Positions 24,255 to 32,719 of a stretch of 64,000 bases of DNA are shown one piece after another; the first letter of the stretch is position 1, and the number at the start of each line of letters is the position of its first letter. The stretch is from Bacillota bacterium (GTDB taxonomy: Bacteria; Bacillota_I; Bacilli_A; RF39; UBA660), in assembly GCA_015059305.1 (NCBI GenBank), contig SVAQ01000001.1, forward strand, positions 160,337-224,336. The letters run 5' to 3'. The translations under genes were made by a program, and so were the position numbers. The notes under the pieces are model-generated. The model searched no databases and was not told the DNA's origin. It worked only from the letters and a program-made list of their open reading frames with translations.

Positions 24255-26355
24255 GTTTTACCTCTTGTAATTCATAAATTTCAATGATATCTCTTTCTCT
24301 AAAATCATCGTATTTTTCAAGAGTAATTCCACATTCGAAACCTTTTTTTACTTCTTTTACATTATCTTTTCCTCTTTGAACAGAGGCAATTTTAGCATCA
24401 GTTAAAACAACACCATCACGAATAACACGTGCATTAGCAGAAGATTTAACGATACCATCAGTTACATAAACACCTGCTATATTACCAATTTTTGAAAATT
24501 TGAATAATTGTCTAACTTCTACTGTACCAATTACTTTTTCTTCGAATTCTGGATCAAGCATTCCTTGAAGAGCAAGTTCCATTTCTTCAACTAATTTATA
24601 AATAATTGTATATAGGCGAATATCAATATCATATTCTTTAGCCATATCTTTAGCACCAGTACTAGCCACGACATTAAAACCAATAACAATCGCTTTAGAG
24701 GCACTAGCAAGTACAACGTCGCTTTCACTAATTGGACCTATACCACTACGAATTACTTTAACTTTAACGTCGCCCACTTTAATTTTTTCAAGTGCACTTT
24801 TTACAGCTTCTTCTGAACCACGTACATCTGTTTTTAATACTACTGCAACTTCTTTTTGACCTTCACTAATTGAGTTAAATAAATCATCTAAAGTTACACT
24901 ACTTTTCTTTTCACGATTTTTTAAAGCTTGTTCTTGACGTTTTGCAGCAACTTCTTTTACTTCCTCTAAAGTTTCAAACGCCATAAATTTATCACCAGCT
25001 TTAGGATTATCATTTAAACCTGTAATTTCTACCGGAGTTGATGGTCCAGCTTCAACAATACTTACTCCCATGTCATTTTTCATAGTTCTAATCTTACCCC
25101 AAGTAGTACCTACGGCAATTGGATCACCAATTCTAAGAGTACCATTTTGAATTAAGAATGAAGCAACACCACCAATATTTTTATCAAGTCTTTCTTCAAT
25201 TACAGCACCTAATGCATAACGATTAGGATTTGCTTTTAAATCACTAACCTCAGCAATGGCAAGAAGTGTATTTAGTAGATTATCAATTCCTTCACCTGTT
25301 TTCGCTGAAATATTTATAAATGGAACATCTCCACCCCAAGCTTCTGGAGTAATATTAAGTTCAGCCATCTCAGTATAAATTCGATCAATATTAGCATCTG
25401 GTTTATCAATTTTATTAACTGCTACAACAATTGGTACTTTAGCAGATAGTGCATGTTCTACAGCTTCCTTAGTTTGAGGCATAACACCATCATCTGCAGC
25501 TACTATAATAATTACTATATCTGTTACACTGGCACCGCGAGCACGCATTTGTGTAAATGCAGCGTGACCAGGTGTATCAATAAAAGTTAATTTTGATCCT
25601 TCATAATCAATTTGATAAGCCCCAATTGCTTGAGTAATTCCACCAAATTCAGTATCTACAACATGAGAATTACGAATATAATCTAATAGGGTAGTTTTAC
25701 CATGGTCAACGTGTCCCATAATTGTAATAATTGGTGGACGAGCTACTAAATCTTCATCTTTATCTACTATTTCATAGTTTTCAAAATTAGAAACATCTTG
25801 GCTTTCTTCTTTTTTAAGAGTTTTACCATAATCTAAAGCTAATATTTCTGCATTTTCAAAATCGATTGATTGGTTTAAATTAAGCATTAAGCCTAGTCCA
25901 ATTAACTTTTTAATTACATCTTGCGCAGAAACACCTAAAGCAGTAGCAAGTTCACTTACTGTCATACCAGTTGTATATAATACAACATTTTCATCCTTAC
26001 TATTACCCATAAGCTTTGTCTTATGTTTGTACATTTCTTTCTTTAGATGTTTAAAGTCTTTAGATTCTTTAATACTATCTTTCTTTTTTAATTTTTGTTT
26101 ACTTGTGGTATTTGATGTAGTTTTATCAATATTTTCACTTTCTAATACTTGTTGAACAACATCATCAATAGCATCCATATCTTCATATGTTGCTTCAGTA
26201 GCGGTACTAATTAAGTTTAGTGTATTATCTAAAATAATAATATCATCTTCACTAAGTACTGAATTAGCATCAGCTTTAATTCCTAATTCCTCACATTTTT
26301 TTAGAATTTCTGCTACTGATAAGTTTACATCATTTGCATATTCTTTGATATTCAT
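24247..26355 (-). CDS. infB: Translation initiation factor IF-2
   Basis: GTPase that places initiator tRNA on the 30S subunit. About 702 residues, short for the family because the N-terminal variable region is only about 200 residues. Order: IF2_N (NIKEYANDVNLSVAEILKKC), second IF2_N-like unit (MTVSELATALGVSAQDVIKK), G domain with GHVDHGKTTLLD, DTPGHAAFT and NKIDKP, then domains II-IV (GVASFLIQNGTLR, RGSEEAVKSALEKI, the C-terminal GECG-type region). ATG 26355 is 9 bases after GGTGG; the ATG at 26361 is too close. Confidence 0.96.
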   Translation of the reverse strand: MNIKEYANDVNLSVAEILKKCEELGIKADANSVLSEDDIIILDNTLNLISTATEATYEDMDAIDDVVQQVLESENIDKTTSNTTSKQKLKKKDSIKESKDFKHLKKEMYKHKTKLMGNSKDENVVLYTTGMTVSELATALGVSAQDVIKKLIGLGLMLNLNQSIDFENAEILALDYGKTLKKEESQDVSNFENYEIVDKDEDLVARPPIITIMGHVDHGKTTLLDYIRNSHVVDTEFGGITQAIGAYQIDYEGSKLTFIDTPGHAAFTQMRARGASVTDIVIIIVAADDGVMPQTKEAVEHALSAKVPIVVAVNKIDKPDANIDRIYTEMAELNITPEAWGGDVPFINISAKTGEGIDNLLNTLLAIAEVSDLKANPNRYALGAVIEERLDKNIGGVASFLIQNGTLRIGDPIAVGTTWGKIRTMKNDMGVSIVEAGPSTPVEITGLNDNPKAGDKFMAFETLEEVKEVAAKRQEQALKNREKKSSVTLDDLFNSISEGQKEVAVVLKTDVRGSEEAVKSALEKIKVGDVKVKVIRSGIGPISESDVVLASASKAIVIGFNVVASTGAKDMAKEYDIDIRLYTIIYKLVEEMELALQGMLDPEFEEKVIGTVEVRQLFKFSKIGNIAGVYVTDGIVKSSANARVIRDGVVLTDAKIASVQRGKDNVKEVKKGFECGITLEKYDDFRERDIIEIYELQEVKRG

Positions 26356-26376
26356 ATTCATCCACCCTTTCTTGTT

Positions 26377-26973
26377 TTATTTTATTATCTTACTAAGTTC
26401 ATCCTTTGATAAATCTTTAGCTAATTCTTTTATAATTTTAATTTTGTCATCTTTTTCCAAGTTTTCTAGAAAATCATTATATGTCACATAGTTAAAATCG
26501 TTTAAAATGTTTTTAATATTTCTACCTTCATAACGACGGATATTAATTTCTGTATCTTTAACAATATTTGAAGATAATTCAGCATTATAATCACTATCAT
26601 AAATTATTGTAGAAATACCTGCATTTATTAATGAATTCATACAATCTTTACAAGGAAACGTATTAACATATACAGTTGCCCCAACAGTCGAAATACCATG
26701 CCTTGCAGCAAAGGCAATAGCATTTTGCTCAGCATGTGATGCTGGACAAAGTTCTAAATACGCTCCACTTTTATAATCTGGCATTGCTCTTCTTCGACAT
26801 CCACCTAATTCAGAACAATGCTTTACACCCCGGGCAGGTCCATTAAATCCAAAAGAAATCGGATTATCTTCTTTAACTATAATTGCCCCAACTCTTCTTG
26901 ACAAACATGTTGATCTCATCGAAGCTAGCTCGGCAATTGACATATAATATTCTTCTCTACTTGGTCTATTCAT
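26377..26973 (-). CDS. dCMP/cytidine deaminase family protein (ComEB-like)
   Basis: Zinc deaminase, likely converting dCMP to dUMP for thymidylate synthesis. 198 residues: RPSREEYYMSIAELASMRST at the N-terminus, then HAEQNAIAFAARHG (zinc His and catalytic Glu) and PCKDCMNSLINAG (two zinc Cys). A helical extension of about 50 residues at the C-terminus (FNYVTYNDFLENLEKDDKIK onward) is longer than in typical ComEB. It sits between ylxR and infB, where B. subtilis has ylxQ. It overlaps ylxR by 8 bases. Confidence 0.88.
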   Translation of the reverse strand: MNRPSREEYYMSIAELASMRSTCLSRRVGAIIVKEDNPISFGFNGPARGVKHCSELGGCRRRAMPDYKSGAYLELCPASHAEQNAIAFAARHGISTVGATVYVNTFPCKDCMNSLINAGISTIIYDSDYNAELSSNIVKDTEINIRRYEGRNIKNILNDFNYVTYNDFLENLEKDDKIKIIKELAKDLSKDELSKIIK

Positions 26974-27223
26974 TTACTACTCCTAATAACTCAGTATATA
27001 TCTCTGTTGGAACTTCCATCTCAAAAATCCGATCTAATATTTTATTTTTTTGAGCTTTTAAGATTACATCTGAATCTTTTTTTAAATAAGCTCCTTTTCC
27101 GTTAGCTTTACCAGAGGCATCAAAAACAATTTGACCTTCCGGCGTTCTAACTACCCTTAAAAGTTCACGTTTTTCACACTTTTCTTTAGTGACAATACAT
27201 GTTCTTAAAGGAATTTTTTTCAT
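26966..27223 (-). CDS. ylxR: YlxR/RnpM RNA-binding protein
   Basis: 85 residues: PLRTCIVTKEKCEKRELLRVV and the signature GKANGKGAYLKKDSDVILKA (DUF448). The B. subtilis homolog was reported to bind RNase P RNA and modulate it. The ATG overlaps the nusA stop codon by one base. The usual partner ylxQ is missing here. Confidence 0.9.
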   Translation of the reverse strand: MKKIPLRTCIVTKEKCEKRELLRVVRTPEGQIVFDASGKANGKGAYLKKDSDVILKAQKNKILDRIFEMEVPTEIYTELLGVVNE

Positions 27224-28335
27224 TATTTATTACCTTCTTCGTTAATTTGAGATAAAGTTTTAATTTCAATATGATAGTGAGTTAAACGACTAGCAAGTTT
27301 TATGTTACTTCCTTTTTTACCAATTGCTAGTGATAAATTATCATCAGTTACAATTGCTAATGCTTCTTTCTTTTCTGGATCAAGAATATTTACAATTACA
27401 TCTTTAGCAGGAGCTAATGAATTTTTAATAAATTCTTCTTCATTTTCAGAGTATACTACTAAGTCAATTCTTTCTTGACCAAGTTCTTTTAAGATACCTG
27501 CAATACGTGACCCTCTTTCACCAATACAAGCTCCGATAGGATCAATCTTTTCACTATTAGAGAATACGGCTACTTTACATCTTATTCCAGCTTCCCTTAC
27601 TACTTGATAAATTTCAATTGTTCCATTAATAATTTCTGGAATTTCTTGTTCAAATAATCTTTTTACAAAACCATAATGTTTTCTAGAAAGCATAATAAGA
27701 GGTCCCTTTGTACCATTTTCAACTTTAGTAATATAAACTTTAATATTTGAACCCATAACGATTTCTTCGCCAGGAATAATTTCACTTTTTGGAAGGATAC
27801 CTCTTGTTCTTCCTAAGTCAATATAAAAGTTACGCGCATCTTCTAAAGCAACCATTCCTACCATAACTTCATATTCTTTACCATTAAATTCTTCAATGAT
27901 ACTATTTTTTTCTGCTTCTCTAATTTTTTGAGTTAAAACTTGTTTAGCAGTTCCTGCAGCTACTCTTCCGAAATCTTTTGGAGTTACTTCTACTTGAATT
28001 GTATCGCCAACTTTTGCATCTGTTTTAATTTTTAATGCTTCTTCCAAAAGAATTTGTGCATCTACATTAATTTCCGGAGGGATTTTTACAATGTTACCTT
28101 CAGCATCTTCTTCTTCCGTTCCTTCATCAATTTCATCAACAACTACTAAATAAGAATATACTTTAATTTCACCGGTTTCACGGTTAATATCTACTAAAAC
28201 ATTAGTTTTAGAATCAAAATTCTTTTTATAAGCTGTAGTTAATGCTAAATTTAGTCCTTCATAAATAATATCTTCGCTAATATTTTTTTCATCAACGATT
28301 AATTTAACTGCTTTAATTAATTCTTTACTGTCCAT
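27223..28335 (-). CDS. nusA: Transcription termination/antitermination factor NusA
   Basis: Stimulates RNA polymerase pausing and hairpin-dependent termination. 370 residues: N-terminal domain (SKELIKAVKLIVDEKNISED), S1 domain (GTAKQVLTQKIREAEKNSII then MVALEDARNFYIDLGRTRG), KH1 (VREAGIRCKVAVFS, GACIGERGSRI) and KH2 (AIGKKGSNIKLASRLTHYHI). No C-terminal acidic repeats, as in Bacillota. An acidic insertion (DEGTEEEDAEGN, near residue 70) is unusual. 3 bases downstream of rimP; its own autoregulation may use the leader hairpin at 28609-28630. Confidence 0.96.
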   Translation of the reverse strand: MDSKELIKAVKLIVDEKNISEDIIYEGLNLALTTAYKKNFDSKTNVLVDINRETGEIKVYSYLVVVDEIDEGTEEEDAEGNIVKIPPEINVDAQILLEEALKIKTDAKVGDTIQVEVTPKDFGRVAAGTAKQVLTQKIREAEKNSIIEEFNGKEYEVMVGMVALEDARNFYIDLGRTRGILPKSEIIPGEEIVMGSNIKVYITKVENGTKGPLIMLSRKHYGFVKRLFEQEIPEIINGTIEIYQVVREAGIRCKVAVFSNSEKIDPIGACIGERGSRIAGILKELGQERIDLVVYSENEEEFIKNSLAPAKDVIVNILDPEKKEALAIVTDDNLSLAIGKKGSNIKLASRLTHYHIEIKTLSQINEEGNK

Positions 28336-28338
28336 ATA

Positions 28339-28584
28339 CTATCCTCTTTCCTTACTAGATACATCTAAGATGTAACTATCTTCCGTAAAATTTTCCGCAT
28401 CAACAATTGGATTAACAATTCTTGTTGCCTCTACAATTCCATCTAAGTCAATCCCGCCGACTTTATCAAGGGTTACTTCAAGGAAATTGTATTTACCTTT
28501 TTTGACATATTCAATTTTATCAACGAATATATCTAAATCTTTAAGTGCTGCATTAATCTTTTCTGTAAGATTATCGAAATTCAT
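28339..28584 (-). CDS. rimP: RimP-like protein, N-terminal domain only
   Basis: Ribosome maturation factor for the 30S subunit. Only 81 residues, against about 150 usually. The RimP N-domain is complete: VDKIEYVKKGKYNFLEVTLD, IDLDGIVEATRIVNPIVDAE and the closing YILDVSSKERG, which corresponds to the YxLEVSSPG end of that domain. It then stops, 3 bases before nusA, so there is no room for the C-terminal SH3-like domain and no sign of a frameshift remnant. AAAAGGAG precedes the ATG. Confidence 0.85.
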   Translation of the reverse strand: MNFDNLTEKINAALKDLDIFVDKIEYVKKGKYNFLEVTLDKVGGIDLDGIVEATRIVNPIVDAENFTEDSYILDVSSKERG

Positions 28585-28604
28585 TAAATCACTCCTTTTA
28601 TAAA

Positions 28605-28631
28605 TAAAAGTGGGATTTTCTGTCCCACTTA
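28605..28631 (-). promoter_or_regulatory. Leader hairpin/terminator of the rimP-nusA operon
   Basis: On the reverse strand AAGTGGGA and TCCCACTT form a strong stem followed by TTTATTT, starting only about 10 nt after the predicted transcription start and 20 nt before rimP. A weak U-tract is what NusA-dependent terminators have. B. subtilis nusA is known to be autoregulated through a NusA-dependent terminator in this leader. Confidence 0.65.
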
Positions 28632-28644
28632 AAATGTCACAAGT

Positions 28645-28673
28645 ATTATACCATGTTCAATTGGCATAGTAAA
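28645..28673 (-). promoter_or_regulatory. rimP-nusA-infB operon promoter
   Basis: TTTACT, 17 bases, perfect TATAAT on the reverse strand, between the upstream membrane gene and the leader hairpin. Confidence 0.7.
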
Positions 28674-28709
28674 GGAAATTCAGTATTTAAGCCAAATTTC
28701 GCACATTTA

Positions 28710-29219
28710 TTACTTAATTAAACCATTTTGAACGATTTTTGTTTCATTCACCATCACAAATGCAGATGCATCATGTGATTTTACTAATTCAGTTAAGTCT
28801 TTAATACTTTTTTTATTTACTTCGATAAGAAGCATTTCTTTTTTTACTGCATCATAATCATTTTTTAATGCAACAACTGAAATACCATATCCTCGTTCAC
28901 GAATTGCATCAATTAACATTTGATTATTTTTTTGCGTTATAACTTGAACACAAGCAAGACCTTTAACATATTTATTTGAAATAAAGGTACCAAGCATTGT
29001 TCCAGTGGCATATCCTCCAGCGTAACTAAAAGGAATCCACAGTGAATCGACAGCAGTATTAAGTGCCTCTCTAGCAACCATATACCAAATAAATACCTCA
29101 ACAAAAGCTATTATTGCTGCTATGACCGGTTTACCTTTAACCGAATAAACAGTTCTAAGTGTTCCTAAAGATACATCGCATGCTCTTGCTAAAAATATAC
29201 CTATACATGTTTCCAACAT
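28710..29219 (-). CDS. UPF0316/DUF2179 membrane protein (YebE-like)
   Basis: 169 residues: three membrane helices (CIGIFLARACDVSLGTLRTV with the conserved SLGTLR motif; VIAAIIAFVEVFIWYMVARE; PFSYAGGYATGTMLGTFIS) and a cytosolic ferredoxin-like DUF2179 domain (VQVITQKNNQMLIDAIRERG, SVVALKNDYD, KEMLLIEVNKKS). Function of the family is not established. GAGGT precedes the ATG. It lies between sigG and the nusA operon. A diverged relative is at 8694. Confidence 0.85.
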   Translation of the reverse strand: MLETCIGIFLARACDVSLGTLRTVYSVKGKPVIAAIIAFVEVFIWYMVAREALNTAVDSLWIPFSYAGGYATGTMLGTFISNKYVKGLACVQVITQKNNQMLIDAIRERGYGISVVALKNDYDAVKKEMLLIEVNKKSIKDLTELVKSHDASAFVMVNETKIVQNGLIK

Positions 29220-29301
29220 TTAAATCTACCTCGCTTTACGCCAAACATTATAACATAGCGTCTTTTCCTTATCAATTTAGATTTGTCTACTTTACACTTT
29301 T

Positions 29302-30078
29302 TTAATTAATCATTTTTTTTAGATTTGCTAAGGCACTTTTTTCAATTCGTGATACTTGGGCTTGAGATATACCTAACTTATCTGCTATCTCCGCTTGAGT
29401 TTTTCCGATAATAAAACGATTGATAAGCACCAGTCTTTCTCTTTCTTTAATTTTATTAAGCGATTTATGGAGTAATATTCGCATATCTTTATCTTGATTT
29501 AATTCTTTTTTATCGGCAATTTGATCTTCAAGATAAATTGTATCACCGCCATCATTATAAATTGGTTCAAAAATACTCATTGGCTCACGAAGGGATTCTA
29601 AAGCATAACCAATTTCATATTCTTTCATCCCTAAAGCTGTACTGATTTCATAATTACTAGGTTCTCTTCCGTGCACATTAATATAATCTTCTTTAAATCT
29701 TAATATTTGATATGCATTATCTTTAATACTTCTTGATACTCTAATCGAAGTATTATCGCGCAGATATTTTTTTATTTCTCCTAAAATAAGCGGAACTCCA
29801 TAAGTGGATAATTTAAGATTATATGACACATCAAAATTATCTATTGCTTTAATAAGGCCTATCACTCCAACTTGAAATAAATCATCCATATTAAGATTAT
29901 GTTTATTAAATCCTTTTAAAACTGATAAAACTAGCTTTAAATTACCATTAACGAGTTTTTCTTTGGCGAATTTATCCCCTTCATTTAACGCTTTAAATAA
30001 TTCCATGTTTTCTTTATGCGATAAAGATTTTAAATCACTTGTATTAATGCCTGTAATATCTACTTTATAATTGCTCAT
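29302..30078 (-). CDS. sigG: Sporulation sigma factor G
   Basis: Late forespore-specific sigma factor. 258 residues. The N-terminal YKVDITGINTSDLKSLS matches the SigG start; regions 2-4 follow (LVNGNLKLVLSVLKGFN; DLFQVGVIGLIKAIDNFD; LKLSTYGVPLILGEIKKYLR; SISIFEPIYNDGGDTI-type motif present as FEPIYNDGGDTIYLEDQI; region 4.2 GKTQAEIADKLGISQAQVSR). Directly downstream of sigE, as in Bacillus and Clostridium. GAAAGGAT precedes the ATG. Confidence 0.95.
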   Translation of the reverse strand: MSNYKVDITGINTSDLKSLSHKENMELFKALNEGDKFAKEKLVNGNLKLVLSVLKGFNKHNLNMDDLFQVGVIGLIKAIDNFDVSYNLKLSTYGVPLILGEIKKYLRDNTSIRVSRSIKDNAYQILRFKEDYINVHGREPSNYEISTALGMKEYEIGYALESLREPMSIFEPIYNDGGDTIYLEDQIADKKELNQDKDMRILLHKSLNKIKERERLVLINRFIIGKTQAEIADKLGISQAQVSRIEKSALANLKKMIN

Positions 30079-30131
30079 AAAAAAATCCTTTCGCCCTTAT
30101 AATGGGACAAAAGAATTAATTATATTCACAA

Positions 30132-30812
30132 CTAACCTATTAAAGTTTGTAAATTACTTATTACTTTCTTTTCAATACGAGAAATGTAAGATTGCGATAT
30201 CCCTAACATTTGTGCTACTTCTTTCTGAGTATATTCTTTAGTGTTATTCAATCCATATCTTAAAGTCATAATTTCTTTATCACGAGAGTTTAGTTTTTGA
30301 ATTTCTTTATTTAAAAATTCTTTATTTAAAGTAGTCTCAAAAGTCTTAGGTACTATATCATCTTCGGTTCCTAAAACATCTTCAAGATGAAGTTCATTTC
30401 CTTCTGCATCGTAGTTAAGTGATTCTTCTAGACTTACTTCAGCTTTGCGCTTTTTATTTTTACGAATAAACATTAATATTTCATTTGAAATACACCGGCT
30501 AGCATAAGTTGCAAGTTTAATATTTTTATTAATTTTATATGTATTGATACCTTTGATTAAACCAATTGACCCAATTGAAACTAAATCCTCTAAATCATAT
30601 CCTGTACTTTCATATTTTTTTGCTAAAAATACCACTAATCTTAAATTATGTTCAATAAGTTTATCTTTAGCGTATTCATCCCCAGCCTTAGCTCTTGTTA
30701 TGTAATCAAATTCTTCTTCCTTACTAAGAGGTGGTGGCAATTTATCTGCTGCCCCTACAAAAAAGACTTCTTTATATTTTTTAAGCAATTTTTGCAAAAG
30801 TTTTTTAAACAT
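30132..30812 (-). CDS. sigE: Sporulation sigma factor E (pro-SigE)
   Basis: Mother-cell sigma factor. 226 residues. An amphipathic basic pro-sequence (FKKLLQKLLKKYKEVFFVGA) precedes the LPPPLSKEEE block, like B. subtilis pro-SigE, where SpoIIGA cuts in this region. Region 2 (LIEHNLRLVVFLAKKYESTG; DLVSIGSIGLIKGINTYK; KLATYASRCISNEILMFIRK) and region 4 (QKEVAQMLGISQSYISRIEK) are complete. The ATG overlaps the end of spoIIGA, pairing the sigma factor with its protease. Confidence 0.95.
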   Translation of the reverse strand: MFKKLLQKLLKKYKEVFFVGAADKLPPPLSKEEEFDYITRAKAGDEYAKDKLIEHNLRLVVFLAKKYESTGYDLEDLVSIGSIGLIKGINTYKINKNIKLATYASRCISNEILMFIRKNKKRKAEVSLEESLNYDAEGNELHLEDVLGTEDDIVPKTFETTLNKEFLNKEIQKLNSRDKEIMTLRYGLNNTKEYTQKEVAQMLGISQSYISRIEKKVISNLQTLIG

Positions 30813-31596
30813 ATTTATCCTCCATTAGTTTAACATTTAAAATACATTCCACTCCATCACTAAATTTATATTTACTTTCACCAATTAAATAATCATAGAT
30901 TTTCTGATTATTTAAAACAATATAACTCGGTTTATAACATTTCATTAATCCAGTACCAGCTATAGTGTTATAAGGAATATATACTGGATCTCTGATATGG
31001 CTAATCCCCTTTAAAAGTTTTTTGTTAACGATTATTACTGCTTTACCAGTTACTAAGTCTTTTAAACTATTTCCATTATCAAAAAGTGCTAAACATTTTA
31101 TATGAAGCTTATCAAAATAAATATCTAGATGATAATAAAAATTATATGTATTTTTTAATTTTTTAGAACTATAAACATAATAATATAAAACAATTGGCGC
31201 TAAAATTAATAATAAAATGTAATTAATTGACACCCCATTAAAAAAGAAAATTAAGCCTTCGTGAGCATATGATAACTCTAAATCTAAAAAATATAAAAAA
31301 CCCGCTAGGATAATACTACACATATATAAATAACAAAGATTATTAAAAGTATAAGTTACACTTATAAACTTAAAAGAAATTAAACACATAACTAAACTTG
31401 TAATAATTTTAATAATAAAAAGCAAAAAACTATTCCAAGGTAAAAATAAAAGGAAAATTGAGATTCCACCAATTAATGCTGATAATAAATGTCGATATAT
31501 CCTTACTTTTCTTTTTAATACTATTCCAACAGTTAAAAGTAAAAGAAAATCATAAGCAAAATTAATAAAAAAAATTAGGTCTACGTATATTGTCAT
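30805..31596 (-). CDS. spoIIGA: Sporulation sigma-E processing peptidase SpoIIGA
   Basis: Membrane-bound aspartic protease that activates pro-SigE. 263 residues: about five membrane helices in the N-terminal 150 residues (VDLIFFINFAYDFLLLLTVG onward), then a retroviral-type protease domain with the catalytic Asp in ALFDNGNSLKDLVTGKAV. VYIPYNTIAGTGLMKCYKPS follows as in family members. GGTGAT precedes the ATG. It is upstream of and overlaps sigE. Confidence 0.92.
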   Translation of the reverse strand: MTIYVDLIFFINFAYDFLLLLTVGIVLKRKVRIYRHLLSALIGGISIFLLFLPWNSFLLFIIKIITSLVMCLISFKFISVTYTFNNLCYLYMCSIILAGFLYFLDLELSYAHEGLIFFFNGVSINYILLLILAPIVLYYYVYSSKKLKNTYNFYYHLDIYFDKLHIKCLALFDNGNSLKDLVTGKAVIIVNKKLLKGISHIRDPVYIPYNTIAGTGLMKCYKPSYIVLNNQKIYDYLIGESKYKFSDGVECILNVKLMEDKYV

Positions 31597-31654
31597 ACTA
31601 TCACCTAATTTAATTTACTACATCTTTATATTAGAATTTTGTCAGATTTTCTTA

Positions 31655-32710
31655 TTAATCATTATTTCTTAAGAATGGAGGAATTTCATAATCATTATCT
31701 AATAGTTCTGGAGTTTTTCTTTTAGGAAGTTCTTCTCCACCAAATAACGCTTCTTCTCCAACTTCATCCTCAAATCCAGTTGCTATTACTGTAACAATAA
31801 CTTCATCTTGTAAGTTTTCATTTTTAATAGCACCGAAGATAATATTAACATCGCTGTTTGCAGCTTCTCTAACAGTTTCTACAGCATCTTCAATTTCAAA
31901 TAATGTTAAGTTATTTCCACCAGTTACATTAACAATTGCATTTCTAGCACCTTCAATTGTTTCTTCAAGTAATGAATTTGATACAGCTTGTCTAGCAGCC
32001 TCAATTGAACGATTTTCACCAGCAGCACAGCCAATACCAATAATAGCAGTACCACTTTTTTCCATTACAGTTTTAACATCTGCAAAGTCTAAGTTAATTA
32101 CTCCTGTAACAGCAATAAGGTCGGAAATTGATTGAACCCCTCTATGAAGTACATTATCAACTTCTTTAAACGCATCATCAAATGAAGTAGTTTTATCAAT
32201 AATATCTCTTAAACGATCATTTGGAATAACTATTAAAGTATCTACAGACTTTCTAAGATCATCTAATCCTAGTAAAGCATTTTCCATTCTTCTTTTGCCT
32301 TCGAATTTAAATGGTTTAGTTACAATACCTACAGTTAAAGCCCCAAGTTCTTGAGCAATTTCTGCAATAATTGGAGCAGCACCAGTTCCAGTACCTCCAC
32401 CTAAACCACAAGCAACGAATACCATATCAGCTCCAGCTAATGCTTCTTCTAATTCAGCTTTACTTTCTAAAGCTGCAGCTCTACCTACTTCTGGATTAGC
32501 ACCAGCACCTCTTCCGCCGGTTATATTTTTACCAATTTGAATTTTATTTGTAGCAAGTGATGCATTTAAAACTTGTAAATCAGTATTTACAACATAGAAA
32601 TCAACACTTTGAACGCCCTCTTCAATCATGCGGTTAACAGCATTACAACCACCGCCGCCTACGCCAATTACTTTTATTTTAGCAATTTGATCCATTAATA
32701 AATCTGACAT
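31655..32710 (-). CDS. ftsZ: Cell division protein FtsZ
   Basis: Tubulin-like GTPase forming the Z ring. 351 residues. [20 protein letters not shown], the tubulin signature [20 protein letters not shown] and the T7-loop DFADVKTVM are intact. The linker is very short and the C-terminal peptide [11 protein letters not shown] is the conserved FtsA-binding tail. AGGAGG precedes the ATG; 9 bases after ftsA. Confidence 0.97.
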   Translation of the reverse strand: MSDLLMDQIAKIKVIGVGGGGCNAVNRMIEEGVQSVDFYVVNTDLQVLNASLATNKIQIGKNITGGRGAGANPEVGRAAALESKAELEEALAGADMVFVACGLGGGTGTGAAPIIAEIAQELGALTVGIVTKPFKFEGKRRMENALLGLDDLRKSVDTLIVIPNDRLRDIIDKTTSFDDAFKEVDNVLHRGVQSISDLIAVTGVINLDFADVKTVMEKSGTAIIGIGCAAGENRSIEAARQAVSNSLLEETIEGARNAIVNVTGGNNLTLFEIEDAVETVREAANSDVNIIFGAIKNENLQDEVIVTVIATGFEDEVGEEALFGGEELPKRKTPELLDNDYEIPPFLRNND

Positions 32711-32719
32711 ATATCCTCC

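Noticed and set aside
31597..31654. Spo0A boxes upstream of spoIIGA
   Set aside because: Only a weak match to TGTCGAA (TGTCAGA) was seen; not enough to annotate an operator.
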